64,000 nt of DNA from Streptomyces platensis (GCF_008704855.1 NZ_CP023691.1:1860001-1924000), one strand, 5' to 3'; shown: positions 51,049-59,770, counted from the first letter of the stretch. Translations and numbers: made by a program. Notes: generated from the letters alone by a model not told the origin.

Positions 51049-52671
51049 CTACAGCGGTGCGATGTCGGTGAGTTCACCGTCTTCCGTCGACAGCCAGCGG
51101 GTGATGCCGAGGTCCCGGAGGAACGTCAGATCGTGGCTGACGACGAGGAGCGCGCCCTCGTAGGACTCCAGGGCGGTGACCAGCCGGCGGACCGAGGCGA
51201 GGTCGAGGTTGTTCGTCGGCTCGTCGAGCAGCAGCAGCTGCGGGGCCGGCTCGGCCAGCATCAGCGCGGCGAGCGAGGCGCGGAAGCGTTCCCCGCCGGA
51301 GAGCGTGCCCGCTAGCTGGTCGGCGCGGGCGCCCTTGAACAGGAAGCGGGCGAGCCGGGCCCGGATACGGTTGTTGGTGGCGTCCGGAGCGAAGCGGGCG
51401 ACGTTCTCGGCGACGGTCAGCGCGGGGTCGAGCACCTCCAGCCGCTGGGGCAGGAAGCGGTAGGGGACATGGGTCTCGGCCGTACCGGACTCCGGCGGGA
51501 TCGCACCGGCGACGGTCCGCAGCAGGGTGGTCTTGCCGGAGCCGTTGTGGCCGGTCAGTGCGATCCGTTCGGGGCCGCGCACCTCCAGGTCGGCATGGAC
51601 GCCGTAACGGGCTTGCAGGTCGTGCAGGGTGAGCACGGTCCGGCCCGGCGGCACGGCGGTGTGCGGCAGATCGATGCGGATCTCGTCGTCGTCCCGGACC
51701 GCCTCGGTGGCCTCGTCGAGCCGGTCCCTGGCCTCCTTGAGGCGTTCGGTGTGCATGATGCGGTGCTTGCCCGCGGATACCTGGGCCTCCCGCTTGCGTT
51801 CGTTCATGACGATCTTCGGCTCGCGCTTCTGGGCGTTCATCTTGTTGCCGTAGCGGACCCGGCGCGCCAACTTGACCTGGGCGTCGGCCAGTTCGCGCTT
51901 CTGGCGCTGGACGTCGGCCTCGGCGACCCGCAGCATCCGCTCGGCCGCCTCCTGTTCGACGGCCAGGGCCCGTTCGTACGCGCTGAAGTTGCCGCCGTAC
52001 CAGTGGACCTCGCCGTCGCGGAGGTCGGCGATCCGGTCGACGCGTTCGAGGAGTTCGCGGTCGTGACTGACCACGACGAGCACACCGGACCAGCCGGACA
52101 CCGCGGTGTACAGCCGCTCCCGGGCCGCCACGTCGAGGTTGTTGGTGGGCTCGTCGAGCAGCAGGACGTCCGGCCGGCGCAGCAGCAGGGCCGCCAGCCG
52201 CAGCAGGACGGACTCGCCGCCGGAGACCTCGCCGATGGTGCGGTCGAGGTCGATACCGGGCAGTCCGAGCTGGTCGAGGGTGGCGCGGGCGCGCTCCTCG
52301 ACGTCCCAGTCGTCACCGATCGCGGTGAAGTGCTCCTCGCTCGCGTCGCCGCCTTCGATGGCGTGCAGCGCGGCGCGCGCGGTGGCGATTCCGAGCGCCT
52401 GATCGACCCGCAGGGCGGTGTCGAGCGGGGCGTGCTGCGGGAGGTAGCCGACCTCGCCGGCGACCTTGATGCTGCCGGCTGTGGGGGTGAGTTCGCCCGC
52501 GATCAGCTTCAACAGGGTGGACTTTCCGGCCCCGTTGAGGCCGATCAGGCCGGTGCGGCCGGGGCCGACGGCCAGCGGGAAGTCCTCCAGGACGGGACTG
52601 CCGTCGGGCCAGGTGAAGCCGAGGCCGGTACAGACGATGGAGGCGGCGGACGAGGCGGAGGACATGGACAT
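51049..52671 (-). CDS. ABC-F family ATPase, possible ribosome-protection or translation factor
   Basis: 540 residues, two ABC domains and no membrane part. Domain 1 has Walker A GLNGAGKSTLLK near residue 36 and signature SGGESVLLRLAA, then LLLDEPTNNLD. An 80-residue charged linker (about 255-330: ERMLRVAEADVQRQKREL, KMNAQKREPKI) should reach into the ribosome. Domain 2 has GHNGSGKTTLLR, LSGGERFRASLAAL and again LLLDEPTNNLD. ABC-F proteins bind the E site; some protect against macrolides, lincosamides or pleuromutilins, others are translation factors, and sequence alone does not decide. The ATG at 52671 follows CAGGAG; an upstream in-frame ATG (MHFPRAQETR) is an alternative start. Located beside a P450. 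Confidence 0.9.
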   Translation of the reverse strand: MSMSSASSAASIVCTGLGFTWPDGSPVLEDFPLAVGPGRTGLIGLNGAGKSTLLKLIAGELTPTAGSIKVAGEVGYLPQHAPLDTALRVDQALGIATARAALHAIEGGDASEEHFTAIGDDWDVEERARATLDQLGLPGIDLDRTIGEVSGGESVLLRLAALLLRRPDVLLLDEPTNNLDVAARERLYTAVSGWSGVLVVVSHDRELLERVDRIADLRDGEVHWYGGNFSAYERALAVEQEAAERMLRVAEADVQRQKRELADAQVKLARRVRYGNKMNAQKREPKIVMNERKREAQVSAGKHRIMHTERLKEARDRLDEATEAVRDDDEIRIDLPHTAVPPGRTVLTLHDLQARYGVHADLEVRGPERIALTGHNGSGKTTLLRTVAGAIPPESGTAETHVPYRFLPQRLEVLDPALTVAENVARFAPDATNNRIRARLARFLFKGARADQLAGTLSGGERFRASLAALMLAEPAPQLLLLDEPTNNLDLASVRRLVTALESYEGALLVVSHDLTFLRDLGITRWLSTEDGELTDIAPL

Positions 52672-52990
52672 ACGGGTCTCCTGGGCGCGGGGGAAGTGCA
52701 TGCGGACTGCGCTGGGAGACACCGCGTCGGAACGCCGTGTTGCGCCGGGGTACACCGTGCGGGTACGCCGAGGTCGCGGACGGGCCGCGTGAGGCATGAT
52801 CCGCCGCTCCGGATACCGGAAGCGCAGGGCGGATCACCGCTCACGGGCGCGGTGTCTCATGACCTCAGACGAGCAACGGCCTTCTCCGATCGGCGGCAAC
52901 AGGAACGATGTTGACGGTACGGGGGACGCCACCGAAAAGCAAACGCATTTTTCGTTGCGTTTATTTCTCCAGGGCGGCGTCCCCTGGCCG
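52672..52990 (-). other. Structured leader upstream of the ABC-F gene
   Basis: 319 bases without a gene between the P450 stop and the ABC-F start. At 52797-52836 TGATCCGCC pairs with GGCGGATCA around an inner CTCCGG/CCGG hairpin, about 125 bases before the start codon. ABC-F resistance genes often have such leaders for attenuation. A P450 terminator lies further upstream at 52941-52962. No convincing leader peptide was identified. Confidence 0.5.
52941..52962 (-). terminator. AT-rich terminator after the P450 gene
   Basis: AAACGCA at 52941-52947 pairs with TGCGTTT at 52956-52962. On the minus strand the stem is followed by GCTTTTC. This is one of the few hairpins here with a U-rich tail, in a locally AT-rich patch. 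Confidence 0.6.
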
Positions 52991-54415
52991 CTACTCCCCC
53001 GCCCCGGCGCGCGGCCGCAGACGCACCCGCGCCGGACCGGTCGCCTGGAGGGTGATTCCGGCCGAGACCGGCACCTCCTCGTCCACGGCGTCGAGTTCGT
53101 ACCCGCGCAGCAGCACGGCCAGCGCCAGCACGGACTCCAGCATCGAGAAGTGCTGTCCGATGCAGGCGCGCGGCCCGCCGCCGAACGGGAACCAGGCGTA
53201 GCGGTGCCGCGCCGCCTCCGGCTCCGGGTCGAAGCGCCGCGGGTCAAAGCGCTCCGGGTCCGGCCACAGCTCCGGGTCGCGGTGGGTGACCCAGGGCGCG
53301 ACGACCACATCGGCACCGGCCGGGATGCGGCATCCGCCGATCTCGGCGGCCGCCACGGCCCGGCGGCTGATCACCGGCGCCGCCGGATACAGCCGCATCG
53401 ATTCCTTGAGCGCCTGTGTCAGATACGGCAGTCGGTCCAGGTCGGCGGCCGTGGGGGTGCGGTCGCCCAGGACGCGGTCGAGCTCGTCGCGGACCCGGGT
53501 CTGTTCCTCCGGGTGCCGGGCGAGGAGGTGGAGGGTGAAGGCGAGGGAGGTCGCGGTGGTCTCGTGCCCGGCCAGCAGGAAGATCAGGACCTGTTCGCGG
53601 ACCTCGGTCGTGTCCAGCGAGCCGTCCTCGTCATTGCCCGCAGCGGCGAGCAGGGACAGCAGATCCTCGCCCGCGCCGTCCGCGCCCCCGGTGGTGGCGC
53701 GCGAGGCCCGCCGGTCCGCCACGATGCGGTCGCACAGCGCGTTCAGCTCATCGGTGGCGGCCCGCGCCCGCTGGTTCCCGGGGGTGGGCCACTCGCGGGG
53801 GATCTTCACGGGGACGTAGGCGCGCCGGACGACATACGCGTTGATGACCGGGGCGCAGCGGTGGATGGCGTCCACCGCCGCCTCCGCGTCCAGACCGAAC
53901 AGGATCCGGGAGACGGTGCGCAGCGCCAGCCGGTTCATCTCGGGGACCAGATCAACGGTGCCGCTGCCCGCGGTCCGCCAGCGGTCGGCCAGCGTGGCGG
54001 CCTCGGTGGTCACCGCCGAGGCGTAGCCGTCGACCCGGCGCTTGGTGAACAGCGGCTGCACCAGCCGGCGCTGTCTGAGGTAGTCGGCGTCCTGGCTGGT
54101 CAGCAGGCCGTTGCCGAAGGCCTGCCGGACCTCCTCGTAAAGCGGGTGATCCTTGCGGAAGTTGGCGGCCCGGGAGGCGAGGATCTGCTGGACGCCCTCG
54201 GGCGCGAAGACCGCGTGGAAGACGCTGCGCAGGCCCGGCGGCCCGGCCTCCAGGCGGACCACATCGCCGTGCTCCCGCTGGGCCCGTAAGAACGTGCTGA
54301 GCGAGTCGCGCCGGAGGTCGAGCATCGAGCCGAGCACGGGAAGGCCGGCCGGGCCCGGAATCGCGCGCTCCGGGGCGGAACCGGGCTGAGGGGGAAGGGA
54401 TTCGGTCAGGGACAT
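52991..54415 (-). CDS. Cytochrome P450
   Basis: 474-residue soluble haem monooxygenase. I-helix oxygen motif LLAGHETTATS, K-helix ExxR in ALKESMRLYPAAP, and the haem-ligand loop FPFGGGPRACIGQHF with its Cys near residue 417 are all present. At 474 residues with ESMRLYP and a long N-terminus it resembles the CYP4/CYP102-like bacterial group rather than the usual 400-residue Streptomyces CYP105/107 type. The start at 54415 has only a weak ribosome site. Codon 43 (54287-54289) is TTA, so expression should depend on bldA. No ferredoxin reductase is adjacent; a [2Fe-2S] protein gene is divergent 159 bases away. The substrate is unknown. Confidence 0.92.
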   Translation of the reverse strand: MSLTESLPPQPGSAPERAIPGPAGLPVLGSMLDLRRDSLSTFLRAQREHGDVVRLEAGPPGLRSVFHAVFAPEGVQQILASRAANFRKDHPLYEEVRQAFGNGLLTSQDADYLRQRRLVQPLFTKRRVDGYASAVTTEAATLADRWRTAGSGTVDLVPEMNRLALRTVSRILFGLDAEAAVDAIHRCAPVINAYVVRRAYVPVKIPREWPTPGNQRARAATDELNALCDRIVADRRASRATTGGADGAGEDLLSLLAAAGNDEDGSLDTTEVREQVLIFLLAGHETTATSLAFTLHLLARHPEEQTRVRDELDRVLGDRTPTAADLDRLPYLTQALKESMRLYPAAPVISRRAVAAAEIGGCRIPAGADVVVAPWVTHRDPELWPDPERFDPRRFDPEPEAARHRYAWFPFGGGPRACIGQHFSMLESVLALAVLLRGYELDAVDEEVPVSAGITLQATGPARVRLRPRAGAGE

Positions 54416-54448
54416 GCCGGATGTCTATCCCGGCGAGCCCGCTGTCTA

Positions 54449-54537
54449 TCCCGGCGGGCCGGGTTTCTCGCCTGGTGGGCAGGGTTTCCTTCTCGGCGGG
54501 CCGGGTTTCTCTCCGGCAGGCCGGGTTTCTCTCCCGG
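54449..54537. repeat. Four tandem ~20-bp repeats between P450 and the [2Fe-2S] protein gene
   Basis: Imperfect copies of CCGGCGGGCCGGGTTTCTCT, 20-21 bases each, fill the P450 5' region. A related CTATCCCGGCG element occurs twice just before (54425-54455). They could be a multi-site operator or a slippage-prone minisatellite. Confidence 0.75.
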
Positions 54538-54574
54538 CGTCGGGCGCCGTCAACGGCCCGCGTAGCATGACTCG

Positions 54575-54976
54575 GTGATCAACAAGCCTGCCGGACGGAC
54601 CGCCACCGCAGCCCCGTGCCGGGTCACCGTATGCCGCGGCTGCTGCTGCGGCGACGCGGCCAAGATCCCGGGCGTCGACCACACCGGGCAGATACCCCGC
54701 CTGCGCGCGGCGCTCGACGGCGCGGCTCCGGTGCGCGCCTCGGAGTGCCTGGACGTCTGCGACCAGGCCAATGTGGTCGTGGTCCAGCCGTCGGCCGCGG
54801 GCCGGGCGGCCGGCGGCCGGCCCGTCTGGCTGGGACTGGTCAACGACGACGAGGCGCTGGCCGACATCGCCGCCTGGATCCGCGCCGGCGGCCCCGGTCT
54901 CGCCGAACCGCCGGGTGTGCTCGACCTGTACGCGATCACGGTGTCGCGGCGGGTGCGGGAGGGCCTGGAGGGCTGA
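54575..54976 (+). CDS. Thioredoxin-like (2Fe-2S) ferredoxin domain protein
   Basis: 133 residues. The fold is that of thioredoxin-like [2Fe-2S] ferredoxins, with cysteines at 15, 20, 23, 24 and 25 (CRVTVCRGCCCG) and at 58 and 62 (ECLDVC). Four of these should hold the cluster, most likely C15 or C20 with one of C23-C25 plus C58 and C62. A soluble electron carrier or cluster sensor is likely. The GTG at 54575 has no ribosome site, and TAGCAT at 54563-54568 would be a -10 element six bases before it, so the transcript is probably leaderless. It is divergent from the P450 gene and might serve it, but bacterial P450s usually use other ferredoxins. Confidence 0.82.
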   Translation: MINKPAGRTATAAPCRVTVCRGCCCGDAAKIPGVDHTGQIPRLRAALDGAAPVRASECLDVCDQANVVVVQPSAAGRAAGGRPVWLGLVNDDEALADIAAWIRAGGPGLAEPPGVLDLYAITVSRRVREGLEG

Positions 54977-55130
54977 GGCACCGGGCCGCCGCCGCGCCCC
55001 CGCACTCACCCGCCCCCGGCACCGCCCTCGGTTACCGGAGTCTTACGAAGCCGGACCGGGCCACCCGCGTCCGCCCCCGGTGGTGTTGGCTGGGGCCATG
55101 ACGCACCTCCCGGGAAGGGCACGCTGACCT

Positions 55131-55931
55131 GTGCACCCCGCCACCCCGCCGCCCACACCCCCGCCCGTCCCCGCCGCCGGGCCGCCGCGCCGTGTCCTGG
55201 TGGTCGAGGACGATCCGACCGTCGCCGAGGTCGTCACCGGCTATCTCTCCCGCGCCGGCTACACCACGGCCCATGCCGCCGACGGTTTCGCCGCCCTCGA
55301 CCGGGCCGCGGACTTCCGTCCGCATCTCGTCGTGCTCGATCTGATGCTGCCGGGCATCGACGGCCTGGAGGTGTGCCGCCGGCTGCGGCGCGGCGACGGC
55401 CCCGCGGTGCCGGTGGTGATGCTGACCGCGCGCGGCGAGGAGGCGGACCGCATCCTCGGTCTGGAGCTGGGCGCGGACGACTATGTGACCAAACCGTTCA
55501 GCCCGCGGGAGCTAGTGCTGCGGATCGGCTCGGTGCTGCGCCGTGCGGAGGCCGCGCCGCCGGCCACGGCGCCCGCCGCCGTCCTGCGGGCCGGGGATCT
55601 GTCCGCCGACCCCGGCGGCCGGCGGGCCGACCGGGCCGGGCGGGCGCTCTCGCTCACCACCCGCGAGTTCGATCTGCTGGTCTTCCTGATGCGCCACCCC
55701 GGGCGGGTCTTCTCCCGGGAGGAGCTGCTGCACCGGGTCTGGGGCTGGGAGTTCGGCGATCTGTCGACGGTGACCGTCCACGTACGGCGGCTGCGCGAGA
55801 AGATCGAGGCCGATCCGGCGGCGCCGCGGCTGGTGACGACGGTCTGGGGCGCCGGCTACCGCTTCGACCCCGTGGAGGACGAGCCGCCGCCGGAGGACGG
55901 CCCGCTGCCGGGAGGGGAACTGCACCCATGA
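55131..55931 (+). CDS. OmpR/PhoB-type response regulator
   Basis: 266 residues. The receiver domain (about 20-135) has the acidic pair in VLVVEDDPTV, phospho-acceptor Asp in VVLDLMLPGIDG and Lys in YVTKPFSPREL. The C-terminal winged helix (about 160-250) contains LTTREFDLLVFL and VTVHVRRLREKI. Start is GTG 55131, three bases after a nine-codon open frame (MTHLPGRAR, 55098-55127) whose GGGAAGGG may serve as its ribosome site. It overlaps the kinase gene by four bases (ATGA), so the pair is a two-component system. The stimulus and targets are unknown. Confidence 0.93.
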   Translation: MHPATPPPTPPPVPAAGPPRRVLVVEDDPTVAEVVTGYLSRAGYTTAHAADGFAALDRAADFRPHLVVLDLMLPGIDGLEVCRRLRRGDGPAVPVVMLTARGEEADRILGLELGADDYVTKPFSPRELVLRIGSVLRRAEAAPPATAPAAVLRAGDLSADPGGRRADRAGRALSLTTREFDLLVFLMRHPGRVFSREELLHRVWGWEFGDLSTVTVHVRRLREKIEADPAAPRLVTTVWGAGYRFDPVEDEPPPEDGPLPGGELHP

Positions 55932-57073
55932 CGGACTTCCTGGTCATCGTGGCGCTGGCGGCGCTCGGCGCGGCACTGGCCGGGCTGCTCGCCGCGCCCG
56001 CGGTACGGGTGTTGCGGCGGCGCTCGGTCGCGCTGTCGCTGTTCGCGGTGGCGGCGCTGGCGGTGGCCGCGATGGCGGCGGGCACGGTGGCGGTCGCCCA
56101 GGCGATGTTCCTGTCGGGGCACGACCTGGGCGTGGTGATGGCCGTGGTGGCCGTCTCCGGGGTGGTGTCGCTGGCGGCGGCGCTGCTCTTCGGGCGGCGG
56201 ATCGCGGCGGGCAGCCGGGAGCTGGCGCGCTCAGCCCGTACGGTCGGCAGCGAGGGCGGCTTCGTGGCGCCCGCCGAACCGCCGACGGCCGAACTGGCCG
56301 CGCTGTCACGGGCGTTGGAGGAGACCAGCGGGCAGCTGGCCGAGGCGCGGGAGCGGGAACGGGCGCTGGATGCCTCCCGGCGCGAGCTGATCGCCGGGAT
56401 CTCGCACGATCTGCGCACTCCGCTCGCCGGGCTGCGGGCGATGGCCGAGGCGCTGGAGGACGGGGTCGCCGAGGACACCGCGCGCTATCACGCACGGATG
56501 CGGATCGAGGTGGACCGGCTGGCCGCGATGGTCGATGACCTCTTCGAACTGTCCCGTATCCAGGCCGGGGCGCTGGCCCTGACGCTGTCGCGGGTGTCGG
56601 TCTACGACCTGGTCGGCGAGGCGCTGGCCGGGGCCGGGCCGCTGGCGCGGGCGAGCGGGGTGCGGCTGGTGGACGGCGGGGTGGTCCCGCTGCCGGTGCG
56701 GGTGGACGCCCAGCAGATCACCCGGGTCCTGGGCAATCTGCTGGTCAACGCGATCCGCGCGACGCCCGCCGACGGCACCGTCGCGGTCAGCGCCCGGCAC
56801 GAGGAGGGCCGGGTGGTGCTCGCGGTCGAGGACGGCTGCGGCGGCATCCCGCCGGAGGATCTGCCGCGGGTCTTCGACACCGGCTGGCGCGGCGGTGCGG
56901 CCCGCACCCCGCGGGCGGACGGTATGGGCGGCGCCGGGCTGGGCCTGGCGATCGTCCGCGGGATCGTGGCGGCCCATGAGGGCCGGGCGACGGTACGGAA
57001 CACCGGGGCGGGCTGCCGCTTCGAGGTCGAACTGCCGGCGGCGGAGGCACCGGCGGCGCCGCCCGCGGCATGA
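55928..57073 (+). CDS. Sensor histidine kinase
   Basis: 381 residues. Three hydrophobic segments lie in the first 100 residues, with very little extracellular sequence, so it probably senses a membrane or intracellular signal. Next come a HAMP-like linker (about 100-155), the H-box AGISHDLRTPLAGLRAM with the phospho-His near 160, the N-box NLLVNAIRATP, the G1 region VEDGCGGIPPEDLP and the G2 region GGAGLGLAIVRGI. It is the partner of the response regulator just upstream. The last residues are Ala/Pro-rich. It converges on the MFS gene with 24 bases between. Confidence 0.93.
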   Translation: MTDFLVIVALAALGAALAGLLAAPAVRVLRRRSVALSLFAVAALAVAAMAAGTVAVAQAMFLSGHDLGVVMAVVAVSGVVSLAAALLFGRRIAAGSRELARSARTVGSEGGFVAPAEPPTAELAALSRALEETSGQLAEARERERALDASRRELIAGISHDLRTPLAGLRAMAEALEDGVAEDTARYHARMRIEVDRLAAMVDDLFELSRIQAGALALTLSRVSVYDLVGEALAGAGPLARASGVRLVDGGVVPLPVRVDAQQITRVLGNLLVNAIRATPADGTVAVSARHEEGRVVLAVEDGCGGIPPEDLPRVFDTGWRGGAARTPRADGMGGAGLGLAIVRGIVAAHEGRATVRNTGAGCRFEVELPAAEAPAAPPAA

Positions 57074-57097
57074 GCGTACGGGCGGCCCGGCGCCGCC

Positions 57098-58399
57098 TCA
57101 GCGGTGCGCCGGCGCCCCGTTCCGCTCCGCCGCCCCGGGGCCGGGCCCGCCGGACTCCTGCTCGGCCGGGCGCACCGGCAGGTCGCGGACCGTCCGGACC
57201 GGCGAGAAGAAGAGGATCAGGGCGGCCAGCGGCACCCCGGCCGTCATGATCCACATCGCGGTGCGGACGCCGAGGGCGGAGCCGAGCGCGCCGCCGAGCA
57301 GCGCGCCCAGCGGCAGGGTGCCGTAGTTGAGGAACGCGCTGCTGGCGACCAGCCGGCCGAGCAGCGGCGGCGGGCAGTAGCTCTGCTGGAAGCTCACCTT
57401 GAGGATGGTTCCGGCCACCACTCCCGCGCTGACGCCGAAACTGCCCGCCACGTAGAGCAGCGCCCCGGCGCCCGGGGCGGTGAGCGGGATGAGCAGCGCC
57501 GCGCTGGGGACACCGAGTTCAAACAGCAGTATGGCGCGGGCGGTGCCGAGCCGGCCGGCGGTGCGGCGCACCACGAAGGCGCCCGCGATACCGCCCGTGC
57601 TCGCCATCGCCAGCAGCCCGCCGACCGCGCCGGGCGGCAGCCCGACCTCGCGGACCAGGAAGACCGCTGTGAGGGACTGGTATCCCATCAGCGCGAGGTT
57701 GGAGGCGGCGCCGAAGAGCGTGAGCGTACGGAACCACGGGTCACCGGCGACCAGCCGCAGCCCCTCGGCGACCTCCCCGGTCAGCGACCTCGGTGCGCCC
57801 TCCCGGCCCGCCGGGCGGGGTTCGCGGTACCGGATGCCGAGCAGGCACAGCAGCGCGACGAGGAAGGTGGCGGCATGGGCGAACAACCCGTTGACGGCGC
57901 CCGCGAGTTGGGCGATGAGGCCGCCCGCCCCCTGCCCGGCGATCTGGGCCGCGGAGGCGCTGCCGTGCAGCTTGGCGTTGCCCTCGGCCTGGTCCGCCCG
58001 GGCGAGCAGGGTGGGGAGGTAGGCGCTGTACGCGGTCTGGAACAGCACCGCCGAGCCACCGGTCAGCAGGGCCACGGCGATCAGCAGACCGAGCGTGAGC
58101 CCGCCGGCCCGGGCCAGGACCGGTACGGCGGCGAAGAGCACCATCGAGGTCCCCGCGGCGGCCAGCATCAGCGGGCGGCGGCACAGACGGTCCACCCAGA
58201 CCCCGACCGGGAGGCCGATCAGCAGCCAGGGCAGCCAGCCGCAGGCGCTGATCAGGGCGACCTCGAAGGTGGTGGCGTGCAGGGTGGAGACGGCCACCAG
58301 CGGCATCGCCACCGTGCTGACCGCCGCTCCGAATTTGCCCGCCGTCTCCCCGCACCACAGCAGCCGGAAGTCACGGTGGCGGCGCAGCAGTTGGCTCAT
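57098..58399 (-). CDS. MFS transporter (exporter-like)
   Basis: 433 residues with about twelve hydrophobic segments, major facilitator superfamily, of the type seen in drug or metabolite exporters of actinobacteria (DHA3-like). The loop between helices 2 and 3 has the MFS signature GVWVDRLCRRPLMLAA. The C-terminus is a Pro/Gly-rich cytosolic tail. Its ATG overlaps the stop of the ArsR-type gene by four bases, so the regulator and exporter form one operon and the regulator probably responds to the exported compound. The substrate is unknown. Confidence 0.92.
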   Translation of the reverse strand: MSQLLRRHRDFRLLWCGETAGKFGAAVSTVAMPLVAVSTLHATTFEVALISACGWLPWLLIGLPVGVWVDRLCRRPLMLAAAGTSMVLFAAVPVLARAGGLTLGLLIAVALLTGGSAVLFQTAYSAYLPTLLARADQAEGNAKLHGSASAAQIAGQGAGGLIAQLAGAVNGLFAHAATFLVALLCLLGIRYREPRPAGREGAPRSLTGEVAEGLRLVAGDPWFRTLTLFGAASNLALMGYQSLTAVFLVREVGLPPGAVGGLLAMASTGGIAGAFVVRRTAGRLGTARAILLFELGVPSAALLIPLTAPGAGALLYVAGSFGVSAGVVAGTILKVSFQQSYCPPPLLGRLVASSAFLNYGTLPLGALLGGALGSALGVRTAMWIMTAGVPLAALILFFSPVRTVRDLPVRPAEQESGGPGPGAAERNGAPAHR

Positions 58400-59052
58400 C
58401 GCTCGTCCCGTTCCTTGCGGGGGAAGGACTGGAGCTGGACGATCACGGGCCGGGCCTCCTCGGCACCCGGCGCCGCCCCGTCCCCCGCCGCCGCCTCGCG
58501 CGCCGCCGCCTCCCGGTGCCGGACGACCACGGCCTCCAACTCCGCGTTCAGTGCGGCCAGTTGGTCCGGAGTCAGGCGCAGGTCCTGCCAGCGCGAGAGC
58601 GTCCCGGCGTCACGCCACTCCGCGGCCCACTCCTCGGCGAGGTAGGTGGTCACCTGGCCGAAGTCCCGGTGGACGGTTTCGTGCAGATAGACCGCCAGCG
58701 CGCCCCGGCTGTCGGGGTCGTCGCGGAAGTCGTTGGTGTCGAGGCGGCGGGCCACCCGCACCGCCCGCCACCAGCGCTCGCGGCGGGTGCCTCGGCCGGT
58801 CTCCTCCTCGATGAAGCCGTGGTCGGCGAGGTGGCGCAGATGCCAGCTGACCGTGCCGGTGTTCTCATCGAGGCGGCGGCCGAGTCCGGTGGCGGTGTCC
58901 GGGCCGTCGAGGGCCAGCAGGTCCAGGATGCGCATCCGCAGGGGATGCGCCAGGCCGCGCAGACTGCGGGCGTCCATCCGGCGCACGGGAGGGGCGGCGG
59001 GAGGGGCTGCGGACGGCGGTTGAGGCCGCTCCGGCTCAGGGGCATCGCTCAT
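58396..59052 (-). CDS. ArsR-type winged-helix transcriptional regulator
   Basis: 218 residues. After a Pro-rich leader (1 to about 25) comes an HTH_20/ArsR-like winged helix (about 30-110): RGLAHPLRMRILDLL, then TGLGRRLDENTGTVSWHLRH and HGFIEEETGRGTRRERWW. The C-terminal half is helical and charged and may bind ligand or dimerise. There is no metal-binding CxC motif in the recognition helix, so it is unlikely to be a metal sensor. Start ATG 59052 lacks a clear ribosome site. The 76-base region upstream is filled by a periodic CTCTGCA repeat that is probably its own operator. Confidence 0.88.
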   Translation of the reverse strand: MSDAPEPERPQPPSAAPPAAPPVRRMDARSLRGLAHPLRMRILDLLALDGPDTATGLGRRLDENTGTVSWHLRHLADHGFIEEETGRGTRRERWWRAVRVARRLDTNDFRDDPDSRGALAVYLHETVHRDFGQVTTYLAEEWAAEWRDAGTLSRWQDLRLTPDQLAALNAELEAVVVRHREAAAREAAAGDGAAPGAEEARPVIVQLQSFPRKERDER

Positions 59053-59070
59053 GAGACGACAGCCTAGAGT

Positions 59071-59116
59071 TGCAGAGACTCCTCTGCACAGGGTTCTCTG
59101 CAAAGAGTTCTCTGCA
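59071..59116 (-). promoter_or_regulatory. Periodic operator upstream of the ArsR-type regulator
   Basis: CTCTGCA occurs at 59082-59088, 59096-59102 and 59110-59116, exactly 14 bases apart, and its complement TGCAGAG at 59071-59077. The last two copies share the longer TTCTCTGCAA. The array fills almost the whole gap between the regulator start and the cytochrome b stop. Confidence 0.7.
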
Positions 59117-59128
59117 ACTTGCCGCCCG

Positions 59129-59770
59129 CTACCGCGTGTTGTCCTCGTGCTCCCACAACGGGTGCTCGCGGCGGGCCCATTGGGCATCGACCGACCCGGT
59201 GCGCAGCCCGCGGCGGGACTCGGGGTCGCCGAAGGCCTTCCAGACATGGCCAGCGATCACCAGGACCACGGCGAGCGCGAGCCAGTCGTGGACGAAGGTG
59301 GCGCCGGTCCGCCAGACCAGGGGCGCGAGATCCGTGAACCACATCAACAGGCCGGTGCCCAGCATCACGAGAACCGCGCCGGCGATCCAGGCGGCGTAGA
59401 GCTTCTGGCCGGCGTTGAATTTCCCGGCCGGCCGGCCGCCCCGGCGGCGGAGTGCGGCGCGCAGCCACTGGCGGTCGTGCGGGCCGTAGCGGTTGAGGCG
59501 GGTGAGGTCGGTGCGCAGCGCGCGGGAGCCGAGGCCCAGCAGCAGGGGGACGGGCAGCAGGATGCCGGACCACTCGTGGACGGTGACCATCAGGGCGCGG
59601 CGGCCGACGAGTTCGGCGAGGAAGGGGAGGTAGAGACAGCCCGCCGTGAGGACGCAGACGGCCATCAGGGTGGCGGTGGCGCGGTGCACCCGGTGTTCCG
59701 CGCGGGTGAAGCGGGGGACGCGGGGGCGCTCGGCGACGGGTGCCGAGGGGGCGTCAGGTCGTGGGGGCAT
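59129..59770 (-). CDS. Cytochrome b561/formate dehydrogenase gamma-type membrane subunit
   Basis: 213 residues, four predicted membrane helices (about 35-55, 66-84, 122-145, 163-182). His residues suited to haem b ligation are visible, including HRVHRATATLMAV, MVTVHEWSG, FVHDWLALA and IAGHVWKAFGD. These match the di-haem cytochrome b subunits of formate dehydrogenases and Ni-hydrogenases. The ATG at 59770 overlaps the end of the molybdopterin oxidoreductase gene by 17 bases. It probably takes electrons between that enzyme and the quinone pool. Confidence 0.85.
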   Translation of the reverse strand: MPPRPDAPSAPVAERPRVPRFTRAEHRVHRATATLMAVCVLTAGCLYLPFLAELVGRRALMVTVHEWSGILLPVPLLLGLGSRALRTDLTRLNRYGPHDRQWLRAALRRRGGRPAGKFNAGQKLYAAWIAGAVLVMLGTGLLMWFTDLAPLVWRTGATFVHDWLALAVVLVIAGHVWKAFGDPESRRGLRTGSVDAQWARREHPLWEHEDNTR

